Positions 31,803 to 40,808 of a stretch of 64,000 bases of DNA are shown here, piece by piece. Position 1 is the stretch's first letter; the number at the start of each line of letters is the position of its first letter. This DNA is from Fimbriimonadia bacterium (GTDB lineage Bacteria; Armatimonadota; Fimbriimonadia; Fimbriimonadales; Fimbriimonadaceae), in contig JAUICQ010000002.1 of the NCBI GenBank assembly GCA_030427425.1, positions 62,001 through 126,000 of the forward strand. The letters are read 5' to 3'. The translations under genes and the position numbers were made by a program. The notes beneath the pieces were generated by a model. It saw only the letters and a program-made list of their open reading frames with translations. It made no database searches and was not told the origin of the DNA.

Positions 31803-33155
31803 ATGAACTTATCTACCTCTTCATATGTATTAATATACATGATGCAAAAGAATAAACTAAAAAACATATCCCTGATAATATTATCGTCATTAGGTCTCTT
31901 TGTTAATCATTCCGCGCTTGACAATACGACGCTAGAAGATATAGATAATATGGAATTAAGACGGTATGATATCAAATACCGTTTTAATGAAACGGATAAG
32001 AATAATGTTATAACTAATTTTGTCCTATCTAAGTTTTTAAGAAAAATTGAATTTAATAAATACCCAGAGATACACAAAAATGCCATTAACGAACTAACTG
32101 AACTTCAGAAAATGGTAGACACTCCATTAGAATCGGCTATTAACATTACAGAATTAAATGAGCTTGAGAGTAAATTTATTAAAGAGTTTGCAAACTTCCT
32201 AGAAAATTATACAAAAACATTTTATAACATGGCCACAGCAGAAGATGGCAATGCTGAACTAAAGGATTTATTGGAAGAGTCTAAGATAATCGAAGAGTCT
32301 AAGACTGAAAAAGTAATTCACGATTTATCCAATATAGATAGCAATACAGATATGCTAACCGCTCTTGCAGGGCACTATCAAAGTACACCAGAACTAATAC
32401 TGCTTCATAAATTTAAAAGCTTACTAATATGTAATCAGACTGATACGGCGAATATGCTTCCAGACATTGAACGACTTTTAATGATTAATATAAAATACTA
32501 TTTTAATTTTTTAAAAAACCAAGTACTAAATTTTGATGAAATAAATGACGCTCTGTACCATAAAGTTGTTAAAACAGTGCTAAACGCAAGAAATGCATTG
32601 ATACTACTAGATGCTATAAATGCAGATAAAACTCGATTCGTAAATTATATTGATAATTTATATAGTAGCTCTAATTTATATACTGATGAAGTTATTAAAA
32701 ACCTACCCCATATAGCAACAAAAACAGTTATGGGAGCATATAAAAAATGTTCGTTCTTAAAAGTAATGCAAAATATGGATTATCAAACAGTCTCTCTATA
32801 TAAACAAAGAAAATTACCTCTAGATGATACATCTAAAGATTTTCTTAACTACCTATCAAATAAAGTTTTCAGTAACAGCCAGGGGATCTTCAATTCTCTA
32901 TCTAACAGGCTTAAAGACGAGTTCCTAACAGATTCCGATTTTAATAAATTTCTCAATAGTCAGTCTGATAAATTTACCTCATTACATAGGTATGTTCAAG
33001 AAAAAATAAATCAACAGTCTATTACTGAAACAAAGATAAATGCCGATGGTTCTGCATCACCAATTGCGGAAGCTAATATCAGCTCACCAGAAAGAGATGC
33101 TAGTAGAATAGCACCATCTACCCCCTCTAAACCAGCAAAAAGAGCTAGGTACTAA
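31803..33155 (+). CDS. Unknown exported alpha-helical protein
   Basis: No family is recognised in this 450-residue protein. A hydrophobic N-terminal stretch (NISLIILSSLGLFVNHSAL) looks like a signal peptide; starting at the internal ATG at 31839 (residue 13) would give a normal length signal, so that start is a good alternative. The rest is helical, Asn/Asp/Lys-rich and low in Cys. The last ~40 residues are disordered, with Ser/Pro/Ala and a basic end PSKPAKRARY. Its position between the MntR-type regulator (divergent) and a carboxypeptidase gene gives no functional clue. An exported structural or host-interaction role is possible but unsupported. Confidence 0.55.
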   Translation: MNLSTSSYVLIYMMQKNKLKNISLIILSSLGLFVNHSALDNTTLEDIDNMELRRYDIKYRFNETDKNNVITNFVLSKFLRKIEFNKYPEIHKNAINELTELQKMVDTPLESAINITELNELESKFIKEFANFLENYTKTFYNMATAEDGNAELKDLLEESKIIEESKTEKVIHDLSNIDSNTDMLTALAGHYQSTPELILLHKFKSLLICNQTDTANMLPDIERLLMINIKYYFNFLKNQVLNFDEINDALYHKVVKTVLNARNALILLDAINADKTRFVNYIDNLYSSSNLYTDEVIKNLPHIATKTVMGAYKKCSFLKVMQNMDYQTVSLYKQRKLPLDDTSKDFLNYLSNKVFSNSQGIFNSLSNRLKDEFLTDSDFNKFLNSQSDKFTSLHRYVQEKINQQSITETKINADGSASPIAEANISSPERDASRIAPSTPSKPAKRARY

Positions 33156-33204
33156 TAATTTTATCTGGTTTAAAATTACTGTAAGAATATCGTAGTAGTA
33201 TTGG

Positions 33205-33210
33205 TATACT
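33205..33210 (+). promoter_or_regulatory. -10 box 7 bases before the M32 carboxypeptidase start
   Basis: TATACT ends 7 bases before the ATG at 33218, with no Shine-Dalgarno sequence between. The geometry implies that transcription starts at the start codon. Confidence 0.5.
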
Positions 33211-33217
33211 TCCTGAT

Positions 33218-34696
33218 ATGGGCCAAAAAACCAAGAATCTGTTAGAAGTATATCAAGACTACCAAGCTTTAAATTCTACAATCTATCTGTTGGAATGGGA
33301 TCAGCAAGTTATGTTGCCGCCTAAATCGGGGAACTACCGAGCTAAACAGTTAGGCATCCTAAGCAGATTGAGTCATGAAGCACTTATTAGTAGCAACATG
33401 CTTAATGCTTACGAACAATTAGAAAAAGAACAGAATAAAACTAGCGACGATCTTGCCATCCTAAGAGTTCTTGGAAGAAAAATAAGGAATGCAAGAAAAA
33501 TTCCAGTTGCTCTATCTGAACAAAAAGCCAGACTTAGTTCGGAATCGCATGCTGCTTGGCAAGAAGCCAGAGAAAAAAACGATTTCAGTATCTTCGCCCC
33601 CTTCCTAGAAAAAACATTTAAACTCGCCAAACAGACCGCCGACTACTTAGGATATGGTAACCACTTCTACGATGCCCTCTTAGATATTTACGAAGAAGGA
33701 TGCACCACTCAAGACTGTATAGCCATCTTCGATTCCATTAGAGTTCCACTCACAAACATCGCCAAAGAAGCTGAAAAATTAAATCCTAAAAAAGCAGATA
33801 TGCTTGAAAAGCCAGGAGATAAAACTCTTCAAAAAGAGATACACCTGGAGATGTTAAAAGATTTACATTTCAATACAGAAAGGGGAAGATTAGATGAATG
33901 TGCACACCCCATGTGCATGGATATCCATCCCCATGATGTAAGAATTACCACCCGATTTATCCCTCTTATATACTCTTCATACTTAAGCACACTCCATGAA
34001 ATAGGGCACGGACTCTATGAACAGAATATTAGCAGTAAGTGGGTAGACACACCTATATCTGGAGGCGTATCCTTAGGAATTCACGAGAGTCAATCCCGAT
34101 TCTGGGAAAATATCATAGGTAGAAGTAAAGGATTCTGGAATAAATACCTCCCTAAATTAAAACCTATCTATCCACATCTTCAAGATATTAGTGTTGACGA
34201 ATGGATAAAATTAATCAACTATGTATCTCCAACACCAATCAGAACAGAATCGGACGAAGTAACCTATAATCTTCATATTATGATTAGGTTCGAACTAGAA
34301 CTTGCCATACTAAATGGAGATATAAACGTTAAAGATCTGCCACACTACTGGAAAGAAAAAATGGAAAAGTATCTAGGAATTACTCCCAAAAATGATGTTG
34401 AAGGATGCTTGCAGGATATACACTGGGCAGAGGGCATAATCGGATACTTCCCTACTTATACAATTGGAAACATTCTCTGTTATCAATTTAAAAACAAGAT
34501 GGAACAAGATCTTACAAATTTCAATCAGCTTTTAGACGATGTGGAATATAAACCAATCCTAAACTGGTTAGTAGATAAAATACACACACACGGCCAATAC
34601 TATTCACCCAAAGAATTAGTAGAGCTAGCATGTAAGGAAAAAATGAATCCAATCTACTTCATTGAAGCAATGAAAAAAAGATATCTTTCCACTTAA
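33218..34696 (+). CDS. M32-family carboxypeptidase (thermostable carboxypeptidase 1 type)
   Basis: M32 enzymes are cytoplasmic zinc metallocarboxypeptidases that trim C-terminal residues from peptides. The zinc motif HExxH is in STLHEIGHGLYEQNI (about residues 262-276), and the third ligand Glu lies in GIHESQSRFWENIIGRS. Other family stretches are YLLEWDQQVMLPPKSG at the N-terminus, HPHDVRITTRF, and TESDEVTYNLHIMIRFELE. Length (492) is typical. It is transcribed alone or with the following acpP; its -10 box lies immediately before the start codon. Confidence 0.93.
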   Translation: MGQKTKNLLEVYQDYQALNSTIYLLEWDQQVMLPPKSGNYRAKQLGILSRLSHEALISSNMLNAYEQLEKEQNKTSDDLAILRVLGRKIRNARKIPVALSEQKARLSSESHAAWQEAREKNDFSIFAPFLEKTFKLAKQTADYLGYGNHFYDALLDIYEEGCTTQDCIAIFDSIRVPLTNIAKEAEKLNPKKADMLEKPGDKTLQKEIHLEMLKDLHFNTERGRLDECAHPMCMDIHPHDVRITTRFIPLIYSSYLSTLHEIGHGLYEQNISSKWVDTPISGGVSLGIHESQSRFWENIIGRSKGFWNKYLPKLKPIYPHLQDISVDEWIKLINYVSPTPIRTESDEVTYNLHIMIRFELELAILNGDINVKDLPHYWKEKMEKYLGITPKNDVEGCLQDIHWAEGIIGYFPTYTIGNILCYQFKNKMEQDLTNFNQLLDDVEYKPILNWLVDKIHTHGQYYSPKELVELACKEKMNPIYFIEAMKKRYLST

Positions 34697-34778
34697 AAGT
34701 GAATAGATACTTTAATATATCTGTATCAAGTATAATAAAATAATAAATTGATAAATTAAAACTAATAAGGATTTGTAA

Positions 34779-35021
34779 ATGTCTGAAGAAATACTCTCTA
34801 AATTAAAAAAATTAGTTTCGGATGAACTAGAAATAAAAACAGATGAAATAAAACTAGATTCTAACCTAGTAGACGATCTTGGAGCCGATTCGCTTGAAGT
34901 AGTTCAGTTAGTTATGAACTTGGAAGAAGAGTTTAACATAGAAATACCAGACGAAGAAGTTTCGAACATAAAAACAGTTCAAGACTTAGTAAACTATATC
35001 CAAGAAAAAACGAACTCCTAA
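34779..35021 (+). CDS. acpP: Acyl carrier protein
   Basis: ACP carries growing fatty acids on a 4'-phosphopantetheine arm. The 80-residue acidic protein has the attachment motif GADSLEVVQLVMNLEEEF, with the serine of DSL as the modified residue, and IPDEEVSNIKTVQDLVNYI. An AAGGATTTGTAAATG ribosome-binding site and a TATAAT about 45 bases upstream indicate its own promoter. fabF follows after 12 bases, the common acpP-fabF arrangement. Confidence 0.96.
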   Translation: MSEEILSKLKKLVSDELEIKTDEIKLDSNLVDDLGADSLEVVQLVMNLEEEFNIEIPDEEVSNIKTVQDLVNYIQEKTNS

Positions 35022-35033
35022 ATCTACCATTAG

Positions 35034-36287
35034 ATGCGTCATCATAAACAGAATCAGAGTAGAGTTGTTATTACTGGTTTAGGAGCCATTACACCACTAG
35101 GTAACACTATTGAAAATATATGGGAAAATCTACTCTCAGGAGTAACTACAGGAAATGTAATTACTCAGTTCGATGTTTCGCAATTTCAAACAAAAATCGC
35201 AGCCAATGTACAAGGTTTTAATCCTCAACATTGGCTGGAAAAAAAAGATGCTAAACGATTAGATCCCTTTATCGCTTACGCTGTCGCAGCTGCTAAATTG
35301 GCATTAGATGATGCTAAAATCACTATTGCTAAAAATAACTCTGAACACATCGGTATATGGATTGGTTCCGGATTCGGTGGGATAAACATACTATCTCAAG
35401 AAACTCAGAAGCTTTTCGGAAATCCATCCCAAAGAGTGAGTCCGTTCTTAATTCCGTATATGATCCCGAATATGGCATCAGGAATCCTATCCATACTTCT
35501 GGGCACCACAGGTGTTTCCGGATGTACTGTTACAGCATGTGCATCAGGGGCCCAATCGATTGGTGATGCATTCCGCATTATTCAACAAGGAAAAGCCAAA
35601 ATAATGATAGCCGGAGGAAGCGACGCACCGATTAATCCAATCTGCCTCGCCGGATTCTCCTCAGCCAGAGCCCTTACAACTAATAACGACAACCCTAAAG
35701 AAGCATCCCGACCCTTTGATAAAAATCGTGACGGATTCCTCCTCGCTGAAGGTGCCGGTATCCTTATTCTTGAAGATTATGAACATGCTAAACAGAGAGA
35801 TGCTAAAATCTACGCAGAAGTAATCGGATACGGATTGTCTAGTGATGCTTATCATATCACTTCCCCGCACCCAGAAGGACTAGGCGCTACCATGGCTATG
35901 AAAAAATGCATTGAAGAAGCTAGTATATCCCCCGAAGAAATCGACTACATTAATGCACACGGAACATCTACTAAACTAAATGATGCTATTGAAACCAAAG
36001 CAATTAAAAATTTATTTACAGAACATGCTTCTAATATTCCAATCTCCTCAACAAAATCTATGATGGGTCATACTCAAGGAGCTGCAGGTGCTATTGAAGC
36101 TATAGTATGCGCTCTTAGCATTAAGAATAACAGAATCCACCCTACCACCAATTATGAAACACCAGACGAGGAGTGTAACTTAAATTATACTACTAGTGGC
36201 AGCATCGAAAAAGAAGTAAATTATGCGCTTACTAACTCATTCGGGTTTGGAGGTCATAACGTGAGTCTACTGTTCAGGAAGACATAA
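35034..36287 (+). CDS. fabF: 3-oxoacyl-[acyl-carrier-protein] synthase II FabF
   Basis: FabF condenses malonyl-ACP with acyl-ACP during fatty-acid elongation. The catalytic Cys-His-His set is visible: VTACASGAQSIGDAFRII (active Cys in TACASGA), NAHGTSTKLNDAIET and STKSMMGHTQGAAGAIEA. The C-terminal NSFGFGGHNVSLLF is the usual KAS end. The N-terminus begins RVVITGLGAITPLGN after a short basic extension. Length (417) is normal. It pairs with the upstream acpP. Confidence 0.96.
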   Translation: MRHHKQNQSRVVITGLGAITPLGNTIENIWENLLSGVTTGNVITQFDVSQFQTKIAANVQGFNPQHWLEKKDAKRLDPFIAYAVAAAKLALDDAKITIAKNNSEHIGIWIGSGFGGINILSQETQKLFGNPSQRVSPFLIPYMIPNMASGILSILLGTTGVSGCTVTACASGAQSIGDAFRIIQQGKAKIMIAGGSDAPINPICLAGFSSARALTTNNDNPKEASRPFDKNRDGFLLAEGAGILILEDYEHAKQRDAKIYAEVIGYGLSSDAYHITSPHPEGLGATMAMKKCIEEASISPEEIDYINAHGTSTKLNDAIETKAIKNLFTEHASNIPISSTKSMMGHTQGAAGAIEAIVCALSIKNNRIHPTTNYETPDEECNLNYTTSGSIEKEVNYALTNSFGFGGHNVSLLFRKT

Positions 36288-36290
36288 TCA

Positions 36291-36854
36291 TCAAAAAACG
36301 CGATTCTTTTTTAATAAGCCTACTATAACATTTTCCACAAGTCTGGTGACCTTCGTTCCAACAAATTCACCTGTTGGTAGTGGTTTTACCCAGATACAAT
36401 CTATCCCAAATCGATTCGAGGAAAGAACATCTGTCAGTAACTGATCGCCTATCATTATAATCTCATCTTTCTTTACAGGAAACATAGAAATAGCTTTTTG
36501 ATGCATATCTATAGATGGTTTCAGTATTCCAGTTACATATCCTACCCCACATTCCTGAGCAATGTTCTGCAAGCGGGCCACTCTGTGTGTATTACTAATG
36601 AGACAGATATCAATCTGTTCATTTTTTAAATTTTCCATCCACTGAGCAATATTTTCTGCGGGTAAAGATTCGTTCCAACCAGCTATCGTACTATCTACAT
36701 CTAAGAATAATAGTTTCTTTTTTAACGATTTTAAGAATTCCGGTGTTATATCAGTAATAGAATCGGTTTTATAATTAGGGCAAAAAAATCGGATCCATCC
36801 TTTTATATTCTCTTTTTTAAGCTTCTGCATGATGAACAATCCTTTATTTTGCAC
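36291..36854 (-). CDS. YqeG-family HAD-IIIA phosphatase
   Basis: The haloacid-dehalogenase core is visible: motif I LFLDVDSTIAGWNE (about 50-63), motif II ICLISNTHRVARLQNIA, motif III/IV KPSIDMHQKAISMF then DEIIMIGDQLLTDVLSSNRFG. The FCPNYKTDSITDITPEFL start matches YqeG proteins of Firmicutes and Cyanobacteria, known or predicted as phosphatidylglycerophosphate or related phosphatases. The first nucleophile Asp is kept (DVDST; the usual DxD is present). It overlaps mltG by eleven bases, so the unit is yqgF-mltG-yqeG. Substrate is not certain. Confidence 0.85.
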   Translation of the reverse strand: MQNKGLFIMQKLKKENIKGWIRFFCPNYKTDSITDITPEFLKSLKKKLLFLDVDSTIAGWNESLPAENIAQWMENLKNEQIDICLISNTHRVARLQNIAQECGVGYVTGILKPSIDMHQKAISMFPVKKDEIIMIGDQLLTDVLSSNRFGIDCIWVKPLPTGEFVGTKVTRLVENVIVGLLKKNRVF

Positions 36855-37941
36855 GACCAGTATTCATTTTCTTCAATTCTCTTTTTCTCATTCTTATTCC
36901 ATTACAGTGTTCTGTAAATGTTTTAGAATAAAAATGTTTTTTAGATAAAGGCTGGTATACAAAAAATAGATAATCATGAACAACAGGATCTAATGCTGCT
37001 TTTACCGCTTGAACTGATGGTGAACAGACTGGTGTTGCAGGCAGACCCTGGTGATGATAGGTATTATTCTCCGATATAGCATTCGCAGCCTCTCCAGGCT
37101 TCAGAGCTCTCCACTGATTCATAGAGTAAAGTGCCGTACTACACAATTCTAACTTCATACCTTTTTGAAGTCTGTTATAAATAACCCCAGCTACATTTCG
37201 CATATCTTCGTAATCTCTAGCCTCCAACTGCAAAAGAGACGCTATCACGATTAGTTTATGGAGGTCTATATCGCTTGGCACTAACGGAAGAATCTTCTTT
37301 TCAAACTCTTTCAACTGTATTTTGATAACTTCATCAGCACCCATCATATAAGGCATATCATAAGTATCTGGGAATAGATAACCTTCTAGAGAGTCTATTT
37401 TATCTCCTAAAAATGAGAAATTCTTTTTATAAGCTTGTACGTCCTTACATTTTTTCAAATAATCTTCTTTTTGGAATGCCTTTTTTTCTTCTAGAATGTT
37501 TGCTACACGTTGTATCCACATCCCTTCTGGAACTCTTACCATATTCAAAACAGGCTTATCTAACATACTAAAAATATCGTCAGCACTCATTCCTGCAACT
37601 ATTTCATAAGTCCCTTTAGGTACATGAATCCGCTTCTTCCACCATCTGCTATAGATATCAAAAGCTCTACCGTTGTTAATATATTTTTTCTCTTCTAAAA
37701 TAGATCCAAATTTGCGCACAGATACTTGTTTATCTAGATGAATGTAGATTGGCTTACCAGAATAGTCTGTACTTATACCATAGTTAAGCCACTGCTGAAA
37801 TCCCATTAGGGCTACTACTCCCATTCCCATCACTACGGTAATAAGAATCAGTAGTTTTTTAGCCATTCCAAAAAAATCGAATTTAGCCTCTTTTATGCTC
37901 TTCAAAAAATCGTTCCAAAATAATACAAGCCGCATGCGCAT
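36844..37941 (-). CDS. mltG: Endolytic murein transglycosylase MltG (YceG-like)
   Basis: MltG is an inner-membrane enzyme that cuts nascent glycan strands and sets their length. The protein has a single N-terminal membrane helix (LLILITVVMGMGVVALMGF) and a YceG-like domain with VRVPEGMWIQRVANILEE, LEGYLFPDTYDMPY, MRNVAGVIYNRLQKGMKLEL and HFYSKTFTEHCNGIR at the end. The usual catalytic segment ASIIEKE reads ASLLQLEA, so the first Glu is Gln while the second Glu remains. QTDPTVIYG is replaced by LCSTALYS. Starting at 37941 overlaps yqgF by 59 bases; an ATG at 37866 would avoid the overlap but has no ribosome-binding site. Confidence 0.88.
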   Translation of the reverse strand: MRMRLVLFWNDFLKSIKEAKFDFFGMAKKLLILITVVMGMGVVALMGFQQWLNYGISTDYSGKPIYIHLDKQVSVRKFGSILEEKKYINNGRAFDIYSRWWKKRIHVPKGTYEIVAGMSADDIFSMLDKPVLNMVRVPEGMWIQRVANILEEKKAFQKEDYLKKCKDVQAYKKNFSFLGDKIDSLEGYLFPDTYDMPYMMGADEVIKIQLKEFEKKILPLVPSDIDLHKLIVIASLLQLEARDYEDMRNVAGVIYNRLQKGMKLELCSTALYSMNQWRALKPGEAANAISENNTYHHQGLPATPVCSPSVQAVKAALDPVVHDYLFFVYQPLSKKHFYSKTFTEHCNGIRMRKRELKKMNTGRAK

Positions 37942-38317
37942 CTAATTTCTTTTTCCTCTTTGATGATTTTATCCCTATTTCCCACATTCGTGTTTCTGCT
38001 TGCTTAGATGATAGAGATTCATTAGTAAAAAATACAGGCATATCTCTCCCCTCTAACGCATTTAACATCAACTTTGCAGGATGAATATCTGCATCACTAT
38101 CTGATGATGGACCCTGACCTTCTCGTACCGGCACACCAATTACAATAGCTTTACACTGATGATATTTAGCTACTTTTAAAATATTTTCAGCATCTTTATC
38201 TAAACTACCTGTTGAGAACTCTGTCTTCAAAGGAGTCACAATACCAAAAGATTCCATCCCTAATGCAAAACCGATACGCTTCGTACCATAATCTACACCT
38301 AGATATGAACCTTCCAT
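37883..38317 (-). CDS. yqgF: YqgF/RuvX-type pre-16S rRNA nuclease
   Basis: YqgF is an RNase H-fold nuclease that finishes the 5' end of 16S rRNA; it is also called a putative Holliday-junction resolvase. The start GVDYGTKRIGFALG holds the first catalytic Asp. AIVIGVPVREGQGPSSD, FFTNESLSSKQAETRMWE and KKLDAHAACIILERFFEE carry the later acidic residues (Glu of NESLSS, Asp of LDAHAA). Length 144 is normal. A TATAAT ends 7 bases before the ATG, so the mRNA is probably leaderless. Confidence 0.93.
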   Translation of the reverse strand: MEGSYLGVDYGTKRIGFALGMESFGIVTPLKTEFSTGSLDKDAENILKVAKYHQCKAIVIGVPVREGQGPSSDSDADIHPAKLMLNALEGRDMPVFFTNESLSSKQAETRMWEIGIKSSKRKKKLDAHAACIILERFFEEHKRG

Positions 38318-38324
38318 AAATACT

Positions 38325-38330
38325 ATTATA
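38325..38330 (-). promoter_or_regulatory. -10 box 7 bases before the yqgF start
   Basis: A perfect TATAAT on the minus strand ends 7 bases before the ATG at 38317. No Shine-Dalgarno sequence is present. Confidence 0.5.
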
Positions 38331-38482
38331 AATCATCCTGTAAGTCCAGATGGTGCACTACCGGCATAAACTAAAACAAAAATTTGATATTGAGTTATAC
38401 TGTAAATAATAAGGTTAGTTATATTTAATTATATCTATTACCATTATATAGTACAAATCAATTGGAGATTATAACAAAATAG

Positions 38483-40693
38483 ATGAGTAAAACAAAAATT
38501 TATGCATTGATAGCTATTAGCAGTAGCGCTGGATTTATTAAGCCAACATCTGCTTCAGAATGCTGTTCAAAAACTGAAAAGCAAGTAACTGTAGAAAACA
38601 GTTGCCCTTGCGAAGACTCTTGCAATTGCGGAGATAACTGCAACTGCGGCGATCATTGTGCTTGCAAAAGACTAGATTCTACAGAATCCAAAGCGGAGGA
38701 AGCTACAGAGAATAGTTGTTGCAGCTCCAAAACAGCTTCAGTTGATAAAAATAACTTCGTAGATGTTAATGAAAACCACTGGGCATACCAAGCACTTAAC
38801 AGTATGCATGAAAAAGGAATTATTGAAGGATTCCCTAACCATACTTTCCAAGGCAGCAAACTCCTAAGCCGATATCAGTTCGCAGAAGCTATATATAACG
38901 CTTGGAAATCTATTAATAATGAACTGAAAGTAATCAATATTCGTATTAAAGGAATCAACGAAGTTCTTAATAGCGATGAAAACAACAAACTATTTAGTGA
39001 ACTAAAGGAAGCTATCTCTAAACTAGCTGAAGAAGGAAAAAATATCAAAACTACTTTAGAAGATGTAGAAAATCTTAAAAAATTAGTAGATACCTTTAAA
39101 TCCGATCTCGAAAAACTAAACTGTGACGTAAAACAAGCAAAAGAAACCAAAAACGGACTAGAATTCAGAATCGGTAAAATCGAAGATAACTTGAATATTA
39201 AATTCTCCGGAGATCTTTCTACTCTTGCTATTACATCGTTCAGCAGTGAAAATGAAATAACAAATGAACAAATAAAAGCAATACCTGGAATTAGCGAATT
39301 GTTGAAATTTGCTGTAGTAGGAAATGGCGGTAAAGTGGGAACAAAAAAAGAGTTACTCCCTAACAGCCAATTCTTCTACGAACTAGGGGTAAACATCTCA
39401 GGCGATCTAGGAAACAACATCGACTGGAAAAGCTCTACTGTCTATGGAAACGCAATCGGAGAAAATGGATTAGGCTTCTATTCTGGAAAAACTCCTGGAT
39501 CTGAATTCCAAATGCAAAAGGATACTATCTATATTCCAGAATTCCATATCGGCGGAAAAACTGAAGTTTCAGGAGTTAACCTAGGCCTCAGAGTAGGTAG
39601 ACAGACACACGAAGTAAGCGATATGATCCTAAAACGTGGCAACTCTAACAGTACACTCTTCAATAACGAAAGATGGAACGAAACGGGATACACTTACGAC
39701 GGATTTAAAGGTTCTGCAGAACTGGAAAAATTTGGTAAAGTAACCTTGTTCGGTGGTACAACTGGTAATAATACTATTTATGGTGTCGCTGATACAGCTG
39801 ATAACAAAAATAGTAATGTTAGCGACAATCATAATCCACTTACAATGAAAATTCCAGAAGGTGAATTCTCTACTCCTGAAGGTACTAGAAATTTCAAAGC
39901 CAACAGATTCTATGGTGCTCATGCTGAAAGTAACTTAGGTGGCTTTGGAAAAGCAAACCTAGCTTATGTATTACTTAATACAGGCGCAAAGGACATTAAA
40001 ACTGAAGATGATATCACTAACATCTCTGTTGTAGGTGGAGACGCTATGGTGTTTGTTCACCCTAACTTTGGTTTCCAAGGTGGATACAGTATGAACTACT
40101 ACAGCAGTAGCGAGAAAAATGTAGAGAAAAAAGATGCAAGCGCCTACTTTGGTCATGCTATCTACTATTCTCAAAAAATTGCTGCTAGAGCAGGTTACAG
40201 AAATGTTGGACCTAATTACTACGCACCTGGAACATGGGGCACATCAAGCCTTATTCCAGCACTCTCTAACACAAAAGGATTCTATGGAGAAGGCAGATTC
40301 CATTTCTGTGATAAATTCTCCGTTGGTGCTTCCGGAGAGTACCTGACAAGTGTAAATGATATGTACAAAGATAGAGCATTAATGCTCAGTGGTGTTGAAA
40401 CTAATTACAAACACTCTGACATGCTAGAGATCAATGCATCTGTCAATTACGGAAACTACTCTATTCCTAAGGCAGAAAATAAAACCTATCTGTTGATTGG
40501 AACAGCTTACGCTGATATTAAATGTGCTAAAAACACAAACCTAAGAGTAGGCTACCAACACTCCCATATTAATGAACCTGCCGGATTAGCCGATCTCGGA
40601 TTAGTAATGGACTCTCCTTACGGAAAAATGGGATTGCCAGTAAAAACACTCTGTGGTGGAATGCCATTTATTAACTTCTCCTTGAAGTTCTAA
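38483..40693 (+). CDS. SLH-domain outer-membrane porin with Cys-x-Cys repeat tract
   Basis: The 736-residue protein has, in order: a signal peptide (about 1-24, ending TSAS), a Cys-rich tract (27-80, 12 Cys), one SLH domain (about 91-140, FVDVNENHWAYQALNSMHEK then GIIEGFPNHTF), a coiled coil (about 140-235) and a ~500-residue beta-barrel ending in aromatic-terminated FINFSLKF. SLH domains of such porins bind peptidoglycan-linked polymers, with the barrel in the outer membrane. The Cys tract 41-61 is unusual: four C-x-C motifs each separated by exactly three residues. A TATACT lies ~80 bases upstream, and a strong terminator follows, fitting a highly expressed single gene. Similar porins are found in Cyanobacteria, Negativicutes and Deinococcota. 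Confidence 0.88.
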   Translation: MSKTKIYALIAISSSAGFIKPTSASECCSKTEKQVTVENSCPCEDSCNCGDNCNCGDHCACKRLDSTESKAEEATENSCCSSKTASVDKNNFVDVNENHWAYQALNSMHEKGIIEGFPNHTFQGSKLLSRYQFAEAIYNAWKSINNELKVINIRIKGINEVLNSDENNKLFSELKEAISKLAEEGKNIKTTLEDVENLKKLVDTFKSDLEKLNCDVKQAKETKNGLEFRIGKIEDNLNIKFSGDLSTLAITSFSSENEITNEQIKAIPGISELLKFAVVGNGGKVGTKKELLPNSQFFYELGVNISGDLGNNIDWKSSTVYGNAIGENGLGFYSGKTPGSEFQMQKDTIYIPEFHIGGKTEVSGVNLGLRVGRQTHEVSDMILKRGNSNSTLFNNERWNETGYTYDGFKGSAELEKFGKVTLFGGTTGNNTIYGVADTADNKNSNVSDNHNPLTMKIPEGEFSTPEGTRNFKANRFYGAHAESNLGGFGKANLAYVLLNTGAKDIKTEDDITNISVVGGDAMVFVHPNFGFQGGYSMNYYSSSEKNVEKKDASAYFGHAIYYSQKIAARAGYRNVGPNYYAPGTWGTSSLIPALSNTKGFYGEGRFHFCDKFSVGASGEYLTSVNDMYKDRALMLSGVETNYKHSDMLEINASVNYGNYSIPKAENKTYLLIGTAYADIKCAKNTNLRVGYQHSHINEPAGLADLGLVMDSPYGKMGLPVKTLCGGMPFINFSLKF

Positions 40694-40717
40694 TAAATAA
40701 ACCAACACACAACTTAA

Positions 40718-40760
40718 TAGTTGCGAATTATATACATAATTCGCAACTATCTTTTTATAT
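40718..40760 (+). terminator. Rho-independent terminator of the porin gene
   Basis: A perfect 15-bp inverted repeat ATAGTTGCGAATTAT (40718-40732) with 40737-40751, a four-base loop, then CTTTTTATA. Confidence 0.92.
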
Positions 40761-40808
40761 AGCCCTTCCCCATAAATCTAGAATGAATTAAAAAGCATAA
40801 AATAATAT

